Shown: positions 1 to 8,601, numbered from the stretch's first letter. The stretch is DNA of 64,000 nucleotides from an uncultured Bacteroidales bacterium (GCA_944321735.1 CALUMK010000008.1:1-64000), one strand, 5' to 3'. Numbers and translations: made by a program. The notes: generated by a model from the letters alone, not told the origin.

Positions 1-16
1 AACATATTTTGCGACC

Positions 17-40
17 GTGTCACCCTAAAATGGGTGACAC
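17..40. repeat. 9-bp perfect hairpin near the window edge
   Basis: GTGTCACCC and GGGTGACAC form a perfect 9-bp stem around the loop TAAAAT, in AT-rich DNA. There is no T-tract on the + strand directly after it, so a terminator is possible but not shown. It may also belong to a mobile-element end lying outside the window. Confidence 0.45.
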
Positions 41-107
41 AAAATTACAAAATATTATTTATCAACATATTAAAAAAAGTCAATGCTTTTTGAGTGACGA
101 AGTCAGG

Positions 108-147
108 TGATGTCAACTAAAAGCAAGATGCAGTCACGAAGATTTTG
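108..147 (+). repeat. 40-bp direct repeat, left copy, flanking the OLD-type gene
   Basis: This 40-bp stretch, beginning TGATGTCAACTAAAAGCAAG, recurs at 1973-2012 with 38 of 40 bases identical and in the same orientation. The two copies bracket the OLD-type nuclease gene closely, so the gene looks like a cassette delivered or lost by recombination between short repeats. Confidence 0.75.
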
Positions 148-157
148 AAAGTCTCCT

Positions 158-1816
158 CTATTTGATGAGTAATATCTCCTCTACAAAACTTCGAGCTTGA
201 CCTAATTCCGGATCATCTTTCAAGTTAACATTTTCTAAAACATTATTTACCCATTTGACGCCATGATTAGAATCTGGTTTATAAAAACATTCTAATTCGC
301 CGATAGGGACTATTAGCAACCCATTACACTTGCACTGATCGTATATTTTTTGAAAAGCATTATATGCATCTCCTGTGAAAAATGTTTTTCCTGTTTCTTT
401 AACTTTTGACCATGCAGACGATTGTTTGATGACTTTCTTAATCTTGTCAGTAATGTCTGTTGTAAGCTGGGGCTCATGAAAAGAGTTGAAAATATTATCA
501 ATTTCTTTTTTAACTTCTTCTGTATCTAATTGTGCTCGTTGTCCTTTTACATATTCATTAATTGATTTCCATGAGGTTTCAATGTTGTCCCAAATCATAC
601 CTGCTGATTCTACAATATCTTTAAATGTAGTTTTATCATTTAATGCATCAATATCCATAACGGCAATGGTTTTGACATTTAGTGACCTCAGTGCTTTAAT
701 AACTACTTTTAATCTTTGTTTCCCTCCACAATGTGTAAAAAGAATATCTGGATTGATTGCATTTTCATCCTGTATAGCATAGAGAACAGCCTGATAAAAT
801 CGACAATCCGTATCACTTTCGCAAATGACTACTTTTGAATGGAATAATCCACTCAAAATGTTAGAATATCGTAGGATAGGGTCCTTCCATAAATTCTCAA
901 CTTCATTATTGTTAAGAATATTCATGTGGTTAACATCCCCTTCTCGATTTATACGGATTACCTTTATGTGTTCATTGTTTGCATCCAATAATCCTTTTAG
1001 AAAATCTTCGCTGTGCGTGGATATGAAAAGTTGTCTATTATTGAGTGTGCTCTTAGCTAATAATTTACCTAATAGGCGAGCCTGAGGTGGATGTAAGAAT
1101 GCTTCCGGTTCATCAATTAATGTGATACAATGATTCGATACAAATGTATCCAATAAAATTCCCGTAAAACTTCGCATGCCATCACCTTGATTTTGAATTT
1201 GAGGCAACCTTTTGAGTTTGCTCAAATAAGAAACAGATACTCTGTCTTCTCCTTTATCCATTGTGGGAGTCATTCCCACATGAATAGGAATTTGAGATCC
1301 AGCCCCTCTGTTTACAATAAATTCTGTCCCGAAAGCTTGATGAAAGAGAGACGATAATTCTTTTTCTGTTTTATCGTCAATATATAATTTTTGTAATGGT
1401 GTCACTGGGAAGTCATTGACTGCATCAAAGGTATTGGCCGGGTTAGCAGCTTGTAATCGGCTTTCAGTTGATAGATGATTAATAAAATATGTAGAAATAC
1501 TGCTTATATTTTTTTGTTCCCATTGATATTTTAAATTATCTATATTGACAACTATATTATCAAGGTAATATTTACCATTTTTATTTATGCACTTACTCTT
1601 TAGATACTCCACATCTCCTAAAAATTGGGGCGTAATATCTGTTGCAATTATTCTTTGAATATTTTTGTTAGTAAAATAATCTTTTATATCGCGCAAGACC
1701 TGGCTTTTGCCACAATTATTTGGCCCTGTAAATACGACTATGTCGGAATTATTGAAGCTAAAAGAACTACCATCATTAAAAGTAATCCGATCGATATATA
1801 TATTTGTTTTTTCCAT
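158..1816 (-). CDS. OLD-family ATPase/TOPRIM nuclease
   Basis: The predicted 552-residue protein joins an ABC-type ATPase to a C-terminal TOPRIM nuclease domain, as in overcoming-lysogenization-defect (OLD) proteins that cut DNA in phage defence. The Walker A motif is GPNNCGKS, the Walker B motif is ITLIDEPEAFLHP, and the H-loop is STHSEDF. The TOPRIM part shows the acidic VVICESDTD and VMDIDAL motifs and a later VPIGELECF motif. The ATG at 1816 (MEKTNIYIDRITF) is preferred over an upstream in-frame start at 1981 because ATPases of this class begin just before the first beta strand. No UvrD-like helicase partner (GajB) lies next to it, so it looks solitary rather than Gabija. An AriA-AriB (PARIS) fusion is a less likely alternative. 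It sits between 40-bp direct repeats, which suggests transfer as a cassette. Confidence 0.8.
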   Translation of the reverse strand: MEKTNIYIDRITFNDGSSFSFNNSDIVVFTGPNNCGKSQVLRDIKDYFTNKNIQRIIATDITPQFLGDVEYLKSKCINKNGKYYLDNIVVNIDNLKYQWEQKNISSISTYFINHLSTESRLQAANPANTFDAVNDFPVTPLQKLYIDDKTEKELSSLFHQAFGTEFIVNRGAGSQIPIHVGMTPTMDKGEDRVSVSYLSKLKRLPQIQNQGDGMRSFTGILLDTFVSNHCITLIDEPEAFLHPPQARLLGKLLAKSTLNNRQLFISTHSEDFLKGLLDANNEHIKVIRINREGDVNHMNILNNNEVENLWKDPILRYSNILSGLFHSKVVICESDTDCRFYQAVLYAIQDENAINPDILFTHCGGKQRLKVVIKALRSLNVKTIAVMDIDALNDKTTFKDIVESAGMIWDNIETSWKSINEYVKGQRAQLDTEEVKKEIDNIFNSFHEPQLTTDITDKIKKVIKQSSAWSKVKETGKTFFTGDAYNAFQKIYDQCKCNGLLIVPIGELECFYKPDSNHGVKWVNNVLENVNLKDDPELGQARSFVEEILLIK

Positions 1817-1972
1817 ATTTTTGAGTTTTATTTCTTTCTGATTTTTACAATTGATTACACTTATTTTTATCTTTCCAATCAGAACCAACGAGAAAACTCC
1901 ATTTTCCCATCCGAAGTCCACCTGTTTTCTATCCGTTGCGAAGGTACGAAAATAAGAGGGATTTTCACCAAC

Positions 1973-2012
1973 TGATGTCAACTAAAAGCAAGATGCACTC
2001 ATGAAGATTTTG
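1973..2012 (+). repeat. 40-bp direct repeat, right copy, flanking the OLD-type gene
   Basis: Second copy of the repeat at 108-147, with two mismatches. It lies about 155 bp upstream of the preferred start of the OLD-type gene and runs into a degenerate sequence that continues to the IS3 element. Confidence 0.75.
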
Positions 2013-2079
2013 CAGCCAAAAGAAAAAATAGGTAGTATCATTGGTGGACTTCGGTAAATCGGCTGGTCTGTTTGGCTGA

Positions 2080-2153
2080 GCCATTTCTTTTATTCCCTTA
2101 TTTTGACTGTACTTTAATTGGCGTATATATGAATACGGGGATAAAGTAAAATC
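2080..2153 (+). repeat. Degenerate repeat, copy left of the IS3 element
   Basis: About 74 bp resembling 4993-5067, with the shared blocks CTTATTTTGACT and GGGATAAAGTAAA. The two copies lie either side of the IS3 element and the broken DUF4143 gene. They may be remnants of an older insertion sequence: the second copy is preceded by GGGACTGTGTCAAAATAG, which looks like a terminal inverted repeat found on other Bacteroidota IS elements. That identification is inference. Confidence 0.5.
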
Positions 2154-2357
2154 ACTTTCGCCATGTCTATGTTGCTCCGTTGCCGATGTTGCTGCCGAAA
2201 AAGTAGACACGGGAAGGTAGAAAAAGATTGAAAGTTGTAGCTTTGGTGCGGACAGGAAGTCGCCTCTGGAGAGAGGGGCGAAGCCCCGAACGACGGGGGC
2301 GACTTCCTGCGGCCCGAAGCCAGCATCAGTCCCATCTACCGGAAAGGAGAAACTTTT

Positions 2358-2702
2358 ATGGCACACTTGAATCCTCTTGAAAAAGAGTTTCTGATTCGCC
2401 AGTTCAAACTGAACGGACGGATTAAACTGAGTGACTTCTGCACTCTTAACAATGTATCAGATGCGGCATTCCGCAAATGGCTCAAACAGTACGAGGAAGG
2501 CGGCCTGGAAGGGCTTGCCAGGGCGGATGCCGAAATCAGGGAAGTATTGCCGGAAGGCATAGACCGTACAGAGGAGGCCTACAAACGGGAAATCCTCCGG
2601 CTCCGTATCGAGAATGAACGGCAAAAAAAAAGTTATGCCGTTCAGATGAACGAAGCTGGGGAACAGGAGTATGTTCGTTTAAGGGAGAAGAGTTCGAAAT
2701 AG
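2358..2702 (+). CDS. IS3-family transposase OrfA (helix-turn-helix)
   Basis: The 114-residue protein has the N-terminal helix-turn-helix of IS3 OrfA (FKLNGRIKLSDFCTLNNVSD, then FRKWLKQYEEGG) followed by a charged coiled-coil stretch (KREILRLRIENERQKK). It would bind the element ends. A run of nine A residues followed by G (2623-2632) lies in the 3' part. The -1 frame is open from there into orfB, so programmed -1 frameshifting could make the OrfAB fusion transposase typical of the family. The stop codon overlaps the GTG start of orfB. Confidence 0.85.
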   Translation: MAHLNPLEKEFLIRQFKLNGRIKLSDFCTLNNVSDAAFRKWLKQYEEGGLEGLARADAEIREVLPEGIDRTEEAYKREILRLRIENERQKKSYAVQMNEAGEQEYVRLREKSSK

Positions 2703-3697
2703 TGGACCTGCTGTCACGGGACTATGCCATCAGGGACATATGCGGCCTTATGGACGTAAGCCGCTCCGGTTATTACAAGTGGAAAAGACGACCTCCATCC
2801 AGGCGCGACATCAACCGTGAAAAGATGATAGCCCTTGTAAGGACAGTCCACGAGAAGCACCGCACGCATGGCTACAGGTGGACGGCGGCCTATATCCGGA
2901 TCAACGAGTATATAGACATCAGTGAGAACTATGCCTACAAATGCTTCAGGTTCCTCGGCATCCAATCCGAGACCCGACATCAGGTACGCCCAAAGCCGCG
3001 CAAGGTCAGGGACCGGTATCCCAATCTGATATACTCGACATGGGAGACGGTTGACCGTCCACGTCAGGTGATCGTATCGGACATGACGGCATTCAAGATC
3101 TGGTACATGTACATAGAGGTCACCTTCTACTTCGATGTCTTCACAAAGGAGATACTGACCTATAAGGTGGCGGAAAGGCGTGGCGCCAGAGAGCAGTACA
3201 CCGAAGGCCTGAATGAGGTCGTAGGCCTGTTGAAGGGGGCATCGGAACCGGTCATACTGCATACGGACCAGGGGACAGTATATGCTTCCATGGCTTATAA
3301 TGAACTGATAAGGGATACGAACATAATCCGTTCAATGTCAAGGGCAGGAAAGCCCACCGACAATCCCGTGAATGAGGCTCTGAACGGCTGGATAAAAGAA
3401 GAATTGACAATCGACTTTGAAATAGAGAGATGCAGGGAGAAACGTGACTTCCGCGAAGTGCTGGAAAGGTATGTCCGGTTCTACAATGAACGGCGGCCTT
3501 GCTTTGCCATCGGATATGACACCCCTGCGAACTACAGAAAACGCTATGACAAAGGTGAGATCAAATGCAAAAATACGTTTGAAAAAAGAGAGTTGACCAC
3601 AGAACCTAAATTCGTGCGGAAGAGGCGCGCCATTGCGCTGTCAGAGAACGGATTGGAAAATGTGTCCACTTTTGAAAACAAAAATGACGTAGATTGA
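2702..3697 (+). CDS. IS3-family transposase OrfB (DDE integrase core)
   Basis: The 331-residue protein has an rve integrase core. The catalytic acids are visible as VSDMTAF, LHTDQGT and NEALNGWIKEE, in the DDE order and spacing of IS3 transposases, followed by the typical YNERRPCFAIGYDTPANYR tail. An HTH_21-like segment (LMDVSRSGYYKWKRR) is at the N-terminus. It begins with GTG at 2702 if translated alone. It is more probably made as part of OrfAB by -1 frameshifting at the A9G tract in orfA. The frame is intact, so the element may still be active. Confidence 0.88.
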   Translation: MDLLSRDYAIRDICGLMDVSRSGYYKWKRRPPSRRDINREKMIALVRTVHEKHRTHGYRWTAAYIRINEYIDISENYAYKCFRFLGIQSETRHQVRPKPRKVRDRYPNLIYSTWETVDRPRQVIVSDMTAFKIWYMYIEVTFYFDVFTKEILTYKVAERRGAREQYTEGLNEVVGLLKGASEPVILHTDQGTVYASMAYNELIRDTNIIRSMSRAGKPTDNPVNEALNGWIKEELTIDFEIERCREKRDFREVLERYVRFYNERRPCFAIGYDTPANYRKRYDKGEIKCKNTFEKRELTTEPKFVRKRRAIALSENGLENVSTFENKNDVD

Positions 3698-3803
3698 TAG
3701 GGAATGTCTACTTTTGAAAAATCAAATCAAACGAAAATAACCCGATTGTCTACTTTGGAAAAAATGTTTAACTGAAAAATTTTTTCCGTGTCTACTTTTT
3801 CAG

Positions 3804-4901
3804 GCTGGTATAGTCTTCATTGATGAGATTCAGCATTATCCGCAATTTCTGACGATGCTTAAGTTCTTGAGGCAAGAACACCGGTATCGATTTATATGCA
3901 GCGGAAGTCTGTTGGGAATTGCATTGAAAAAGACCGTTTCGGTTCCAGTCGGAAGTATTATCCCCAAGAAAATGTACCAGCTGGACTTTGAAGAATTCCT
4001 GATTGCAAATGATTTCGGCGAGGATGCGATTGTGCATCTGAGAAAGTCCTTTGAGCAGAAACAGCCTTTGTCCCCGGAGGTTCACGATAAGGTGCTGAGT
4101 CTTTTCAAAAGATACCTGCTCGTGGGAGGTATGCCGGATGCGGTCAATGAATATTTGAACAGTCATAATATCGTCAAAGTGAGGGAGGTTCAGGAGGCTA
4201 TCAGAGAATTGTATGCTGTCGATGCTTCCCGTTACGAAGAGGACGCTGCCAAGAAACTGTATATCCGCCGTATCTATGATATGATTCCTTCTCAGATGGA
4301 GAACAAGAAGAAGCGGATTGTGGCAAAAGATATATTGGACCGGAAAGGAGACAGATTCAGCAATTATGTAGAGGAGTTTGAGTACCTGATCAATTCAGGT
4401 ATTACGATACCATCCCATGCAATCAGCAATCCGAAATATCCCTTGGCAGAATCCCAGCAGAAAAATTTGTTGAAGCTGTACATGAACGATGTAGGTATGC
4501 TTACTTCACAGTTGTATCATTACAATATCCAGCCAATACTGAACGACATTGCCAGCATTAACCTTGGCTCTGTCTATGAAAGCGCTGTTGCCCAGGAACT
4601 GAAAGCACATTACGAAAAATTGTTCTACTATGACAATAAGCAGAAAGGAGAGGTTGACTTCCTTGTTGATGACAGTGGCACCATGAGTGTGCTGCCTATT
4701 GAAGTTAAATCAGGAAAGGATTATACGGTTCATAGTGCATTGGATAACTTGATGTCAATTCCGGATTACCATATTGTTTCATCTATTGTCCTTTCAAACG
4801 AAAGGGAAATAGAAACGAAAGGAAATATCCTTTATCTCCCGATTTACTATGTTATGTTCATGGAGAATAAGGTGCCGGAAAAAGAAAATTTGTACTTTTA
4901 G
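3804..4901 (+). pseudogene. 5'-truncated AAA ATPase with DUF4143 domain
   Basis: The open frame begins directly after the IS3 right end with AGIVFIDEIQ, a Walker B strand, and continues as a DUF4143-type ATPase. It has a GGMPDAV sensor region, a winged-helix part and a C-terminal nuclease-like domain (EVDFLVDD, LPIEVKSGKDY). The N-terminal part with the Walker A loop is missing. Only the sequence left of the IS could hold it, and no recognisable ATPase is encoded there. The first internal ATG is at 3855. The intact family has about 380-430 residues, so roughly 60-90 residues are lost. The product should not bind ATP, and the gene is probably dead. Confidence 0.8.
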
Positions 4902-4992
4902 GTTTTATACGAATTGAATGTTTACAACGAATATAAAAGATATATAGAAAGAACCTTTATATTAGGAATGGGACTGTGTCAAAATAGGTGCA

Positions 4993-5067
4993 GCCATCTC
5001 TTATTTTTCCTTATTTTGACTTTATTCTATTGATTGTAAATTAGGAATACAGGGATAAAGTAAAGAT
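4993..5067 (+). repeat. Degenerate repeat, copy right of the DUF4143 remnant
   Basis: Counterpart of 2080-2153. The sequence just before it (GGGACTGTGTCAAAATAG) resembles an insertion-sequence terminus. No transposase frame remains between here and the DUF4143 remnant, so this is probably a relic end. Confidence 0.45.
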
Positions 5068-5222
5068 TTTTTACAGTAAAGGGTCAAGAGTACAAATCGA
5101 ATATGTGTTTGCATTTGCACTTTCTTCACTATGGGCAGCACCAGTCTGCTTTGTTGTCGGGGATTGGTACAGTTTTGTGTATCAATAACGACCTCGTATT
5201 AGACTGTTTTCTCTTAAAGAAA

Positions 5223-5254
5223 TTTGCTGGTCTTCAAGAAAATCCGTAATTTTG
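5223..5254 (+). promoter_or_regulatory. Bacteroides-type promoter before the phosphoesterase operon
   Basis: A TTTG at 5223-5226 and TAATTTTG at 5247-5254 are separated by 20 bases, matching the -33/-7 consensus of Bacteroidota primary sigma factors. Transcription would begin near 5260, about 27 bp before a short ORF. Confidence 0.6.
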
Positions 5255-5286
5255 CGCCGTCATTTGAATAAAATATAAAGTTTACA

Positions 5287-5445
5287 ATGCAGCAAAGAAG
5301 AATGAACAACTGGACAATCGTATCAGATCGAGACATAGAATGCCTTGAGGGATTGTCGTGTGTCCATACTTCGGGCATTGGAGCATTCTATACATTCAGA
5401 GACATTTACCGACGAACATTTAATAAACCATCGGGGATACGATGA
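5287..5445 (+). CDS. Possible 52-residue small or leader ORF
   Basis: The ATG at 5287 opens a 52-codon frame (MQQRRMNNWTIVSDRDIECL... ending NKPSGIR). I do not recognise it. It sits between a good promoter and a strong terminator hairpin, in front of two phosphoesterase genes. That is the layout of a leader peptide with an attenuator, but it could equally be the decayed start of an older gene. No run of one amino acid suggests amino-acid attenuation. Confidence 0.35.
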   Translation: MQQRRMNNWTIVSDRDIECLEGLSCVHTSGIGAFYTFRDIYRRTFNKPSGIR

Positions 5446-5465
5446 TGCTGGTATCCGTTTAAACG

Positions 5466-5510
5466 AAAACCGTCGGAAAGTCCTTACCAAACTTTTCGAC
5501 GGTTTTTGTT
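5466..5510 (+). terminator. Intrinsic terminator or attenuator
   Basis: AAAACCGTCGGAAAG (5466-5480) pairs with CTTTTCGACGGTTTT (5492-5506) in a 15-bp stem with one G-T pair, and is followed by TGTTTT. It lies between a promoter at 5223-5254 and the phosphoesterase operon. It must either be read through or act as an attenuator for that operon. Confidence 0.7.
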
Positions 5511-5600
5511 TTGTGCCTGTTGGTGACATTCGCGCGATACGCTCTTCTCCGTCAATTCCGTTCACGGGCATAATAGTAACATATTATTAACCGCGCAGTG

Positions 5601-6209
5601 ATGCGCATGAATGAAAAGATTATGAATTATAAATTTGATGGAAGCAGGGTGTTCTTTACATCCGACACCCACTTCAACCACACGAACATTATCAAGTTCT
5701 GCAGCAGGCCTTTCAAGGATGTGTCGCACATGAATGAAACGATTATTTCCAACTGGAACAGAGTGGTTGGTCCTGATGATATCGTGTTTCACCTGGGCGA
5801 TTTCTGTCTAGGAGGTTCTGCAGAATGGATAAACGTACTGAGCAGGCTGAACGGAAAAATCTATCTTATTACTGGCAACCATGACATAAAGAATCTGAGA
5901 CAGGACTACAGGAAATACTTTGAACAGGTTGTGATACAGATGTATATTGAGGTAGATAAGCAGAAGATCTATCTGAATCACTGTCCGTTCCTTTGCTATG
6001 GCGGTTCATACAATGGCACCTGGCAGCTTTTCGGACATGTACATACCAGCAGGCACAACACCGGAAAGGACGCTCCGAGGCTGAAGATGCTTTTTCCCAC
6101 GCAGTATGATGTTGGAGTAGATAACAACGATTTCACCCCTGTCTCATTTACACGGGTAAAGGCAATCATAGAGAAACAGATAGAACAATCAAAGAAAGGA
6201 GAGCAATAA
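5601..6209 (+). CDS. Metallophosphoesterase (calcineurin-like), first of a pair
   Basis: The roughly 202-residue protein carries the metal-binding motifs of calcineurin-like phosphoesterases in order: SDTHFNH, HLGDFCLG, TGNHD, an NHCPF histidine and GHVHTS. It should be a two-metal phosphodiesterase or phosphatase in the cytoplasm; the substrate cannot be read from the sequence. The start is uncertain among ATG codons at 5601, 5610 and 5625, with a GTG at 5598. The stop is one base before the ATG of a second phosphoesterase, so the two are translationally linked. The operon follows a promoter / short ORF / terminator leader. Confidence 0.8.
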   Translation: MRMNEKIMNYKFDGSRVFFTSDTHFNHTNIIKFCSRPFKDVSHMNETIISNWNRVVGPDDIVFHLGDFCLGGSAEWINVLSRLNGKIYLITGNHDIKNLRQDYRKYFEQVVIQMYIEVDKQKIYLNHCPFLCYGGSYNGTWQLFGHVHTSRHNTGKDAPRLKMLFPTQYDVGVDNNDFTPVSFTRVKAIIEKQIEQSKKGEQ

Positions 6210-6210
6210 G

Positions 6211-6978
6211 ATGAGGATACAATACATGAGCGATTTGCACCTGGAGTTCCAGGAAAACAGCAGATATTTGAAATATAATGAACTGACGGTTACCGGCGAT
6301 GTGCTGGTGTTGGCCGGGGATATTTTTTATCTCAGGGATAAGGTTGCTCCGTTGACGAAGTTCTGGAAATGGGCATCCGGAAACTATAGGCAGGTATTTA
6401 TTGTCCCCGGCAACCACGAATATTACAACTATTCGGATGTGATGGAACGGGGTCTGCAATGGCGGTGGATGTTCCGGGAGAATGTCGGCTACTATCAGAA
6501 TCAGGTTGTTCGCATTGATGATACCGACTTCGTGCTGAGTACGCTGTGGTCACGGGTCAATCCGAACGATGAGTATTTCGTGTGGAAAGGCATGAATGAT
6601 TTCCGACAGATTAAGTTCGATGGGAAGTTGCTGCAGGTGGAGGAATTCAACTGGATGCACGAGACCTGTATTGACTTTATTCGGAAAAGTATCAAGGAAA
6701 GTACGGCACCTCATATCGTAGTGGTTACGCATCACCTGCCGACACTTCAGGTAGTGGCTCAGCATCATAGGGATTCCGTGCTGAACAGCGCATTTGCCAG
6801 TGAATATGGAGAACTGATAGCTGACAGCTGGATTGATGCCTGGATTTACGGGCATTCGCATACCAATATCGGCACTGTGATTGGCGGAACCCGTATAATC
6901 TGTAACCAGATGGGATATGTTTTTGAAGATGAACACCTGATGAACGGATTTGATCCGAGCAAGTTTATTGAAACTTAG
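6211..6978 (+). CDS. Metallophosphoesterase (calcineurin-like), second of a pair
   Basis: The 255-residue protein has the phosphoesterase motifs SDLHLEF, LAGDIFYL, VPGNHEYY, VVTHHLPT and YGHSHTN. It is a different subfamily from the gene before it, closer to the short SDLHLE-type enzymes common in Bacteroidota accessory regions. The start codon follows the previous stop after one base (TAAGATG), and the next gene begins 13 bp downstream. The set of three looks like one transcription unit. The substrate is unknown. Confidence 0.82.
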   Translation: MRIQYMSDLHLEFQENSRYLKYNELTVTGDVLVLAGDIFYLRDKVAPLTKFWKWASGNYRQVFIVPGNHEYYNYSDVMERGLQWRWMFRENVGYYQNQVVRIDDTDFVLSTLWSRVNPNDEYFVWKGMNDFRQIKFDGKLLQVEEFNWMHETCIDFIRKSIKESTAPHIVVVTHHLPTLQVVAQHHRDSVLNSAFASEYGELIADSWIDAWIYGHSHTNIGTVIGGTRIICNQMGYVFEDEHLMNGFDPSKFIET

Positions 6979-6991
6979 TGGACATACAGAA

Positions 6992-8503
6992 ATGTACGAA
7001 AGAAAGATCATAGATAGAAGGCTCCTTGCCGATTTGGCGAAGGAGGTTGGCTTGAACGCTTCGCATCTGGAGGCGTTGGGCGAAAGCCGCCAATGGGAGA
7101 TTGCTGTTGATGGCGATATGTTGGAACGGCTGGTTGATATTCAACATCGGTTCGAGCGGTTGGCCGCAATGGGCGATGATGAATACCGGGGATTCTATAT
7201 CGAGGTGCCGCGACCTACTCCGGAAGAATGGGGAGATGTTGAGGAGTTGATTGCTTTCGGGGAATATGACAGCCGGGAGGCGTTCTTAGCTGACTGGTTG
7301 GCATTCAACCCGATGGAGACCAGGTGGTTCCATGTTGCTTCGAACCGATACGTGGATTCCCGGTCAATCCGTGTTACGGACCGGAAGCGGATCAGCTTTA
7401 TCCCAAATCGGTCATTAGACACGCCGGGGCTGTTTTCGGTTAGGAAAATGAGGCTTTCGGGCATCTTGCCCGCCTCTGTCCGCATCCTGTTTCTCGCTAC
7501 GCCTCGACGTAGCCCGCTACGCCTTCGGCTAGGCGAGAAGCATGCTGCATGACACAAGCGGGCAATCTCCCCAAAGTCTAATGACCGATTTGGGTTTATT
7601 ATTACGAATGACTCCAAGTGCACGGATGCAGAGCCAGATAATACGTGGTGCAGAGAGAACCTGACCCGCCTCTTCAACTATCTGCAAAGGATGATTGATG
7701 TCGTTGTCTCGAATTCCGATGGGTTCAACGATTACGTGGCACATAACCTGCCGTACCAGCAGCGTACAGGACGGATTGCACAAAAGGTATTTAACCGCAT
7801 AGTGCCGAATTTCAAAATTGAGGTGGAAGATCGGGAAATGGCTATCAAGGCATTGAAGGAGTCGGTGCACTGGCATTCTGCCCCTCTTTTGGAAACCATG
7901 ACTATCCGAAAGTATTGCACCTATTACCGCATTGCCAACGAGGTGTATGAGGCTTATCACCGGAAGCGTGGATTCAAGGGGCGTATCTATACAGATCCGC
8001 AGGATGTTCCGGCAGAATTGCGTGATGTAGTCTACTACAAGCGGAAGAAGTTCGTGGATGTAATGGAAATGTATGACATTGACAGTCCGGAGGATTTCAT
8101 GCGGTTCGCAACTGACCATTATGGTGAACTTGGGCTTTCACGTCTGAATATCTTTGCCTCAAACGACCGACAACATGGGTGGATGATCATTGTTTCCAAC
8201 AGTTACTCGTCCAATGTCGGGCTGGCTATTGAGGTGGCTACGGCTCTGTATAAGGCCGGGACACCGCTGCTGATATACGATGCAGAAAAGCTCCTGAGAA
8301 TCCTGCTTGAAGAAGATTATGTGCGGCTGGTTCCCGACTCCTTTCACAACTATATGGGTTACCAGGAAGAGGGCACTGTCTATGAACTGCCGTGGAAATA
8401 TGAATGTTCGGACGATTCTAATTCAGTTCTGACTAAGGAGCAATATCAGGCGATTGTCTCTAATGCAGAATGGCAGGAAGTGGAGAAGCTTAGGGCCACT
8501 TAA
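6992..8503 (+). pseudogene. Unknown gene split by a MITE insertion
   Basis: A 5' frame (MYERKIIDRRLL..., from 6992) runs in phase into a MITE at 7402 and stops inside it at 7552. A 3' frame continues after the MITE to 8503. Removing the MITE and one copy of its 5-bp target duplication (TTTAT) joins ...KRISFI to ITNDSK... in one frame of 437 codons. The gene was therefore intact until this insertion. I do not recognise the family. The N-terminal part is acidic and helical (EVPRPTPEEWGDVEEL), and the C-terminal part has an alpha/beta character with no clear motif. It follows two metallophosphoesterases with 13 bp between, so it probably belonged to their operon. An ATG at 7691 could express a 270-residue C-terminal fragment. 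Confidence 0.85.
7402..7594 (-). mobile_element. MITE, copy 1 (193 bp), inside a gene
   Basis: The ends are perfect 19-bp inverted repeats (CCCAAATCGGTCATTAGAC and its complement), flanked by 5-bp duplications TTTAT at 7397-7401 and 7595-7599. The inside matches copies at 25912 and 28243 but in the opposite orientation. It encodes no transposase. Insertion plus duplication adds 198 bp, a multiple of three, but the element brings a stop codon into the interrupted gene. Confidence 0.9.
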
Positions 8504-8559
8504 CTCTTATTTTTCATCGGCTGACATACTTTGGCAATCTATTTGAAAATCGGTAGTAT

Positions 8560-8601
8560 GCAAATTATCGGCACTGATTCGAAATAGTGCTGATAATTTG
8601 C
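8560..8601. terminator. Long hairpin after the split gene
   Basis: GCAAATTATCGGCACT and AGTGCTGATAATTTGC form a 16-bp stem with one G-T pair and a 10-base loop. It lies 57 bp after the stop of the interrupted gene. The weak T content after it makes it a probable but imperfect terminator. Confidence 0.5.

Larger units (their letters stand above)
2195..3803 (+). mobile_element. IS3-family insertion sequence
   Basis: The element has two overlapping transposase frames and imperfect terminal inverted repeats sharing GAAAAAGTAGACACGG (left from 2197, right ending at 3801). A 4-bp direct repeat GCTG flanks it at 2191-2194 and 3804-3807, consistent with the 3-5 bp duplications of IS3 elements, though four bases could match by chance. 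Inside the right end, between 3659 and 3801, the motif TGTCTACTTTTGAAAA or a close variant occurs four times; these subterminal copies may be transposase sites. The insertion interrupts a DUF4143-type ATPase gene whose 3' part follows directly. Confidence 0.85.

Noticed and set aside
158..1816. Gabija or PARIS system
   Set aside because: No GajB-like helicase follows the OLD-type gene, and there is no separate AriB-type gene. A fused PARIS protein cannot be excluded, but the TOPRIM part reads as OLD-type.
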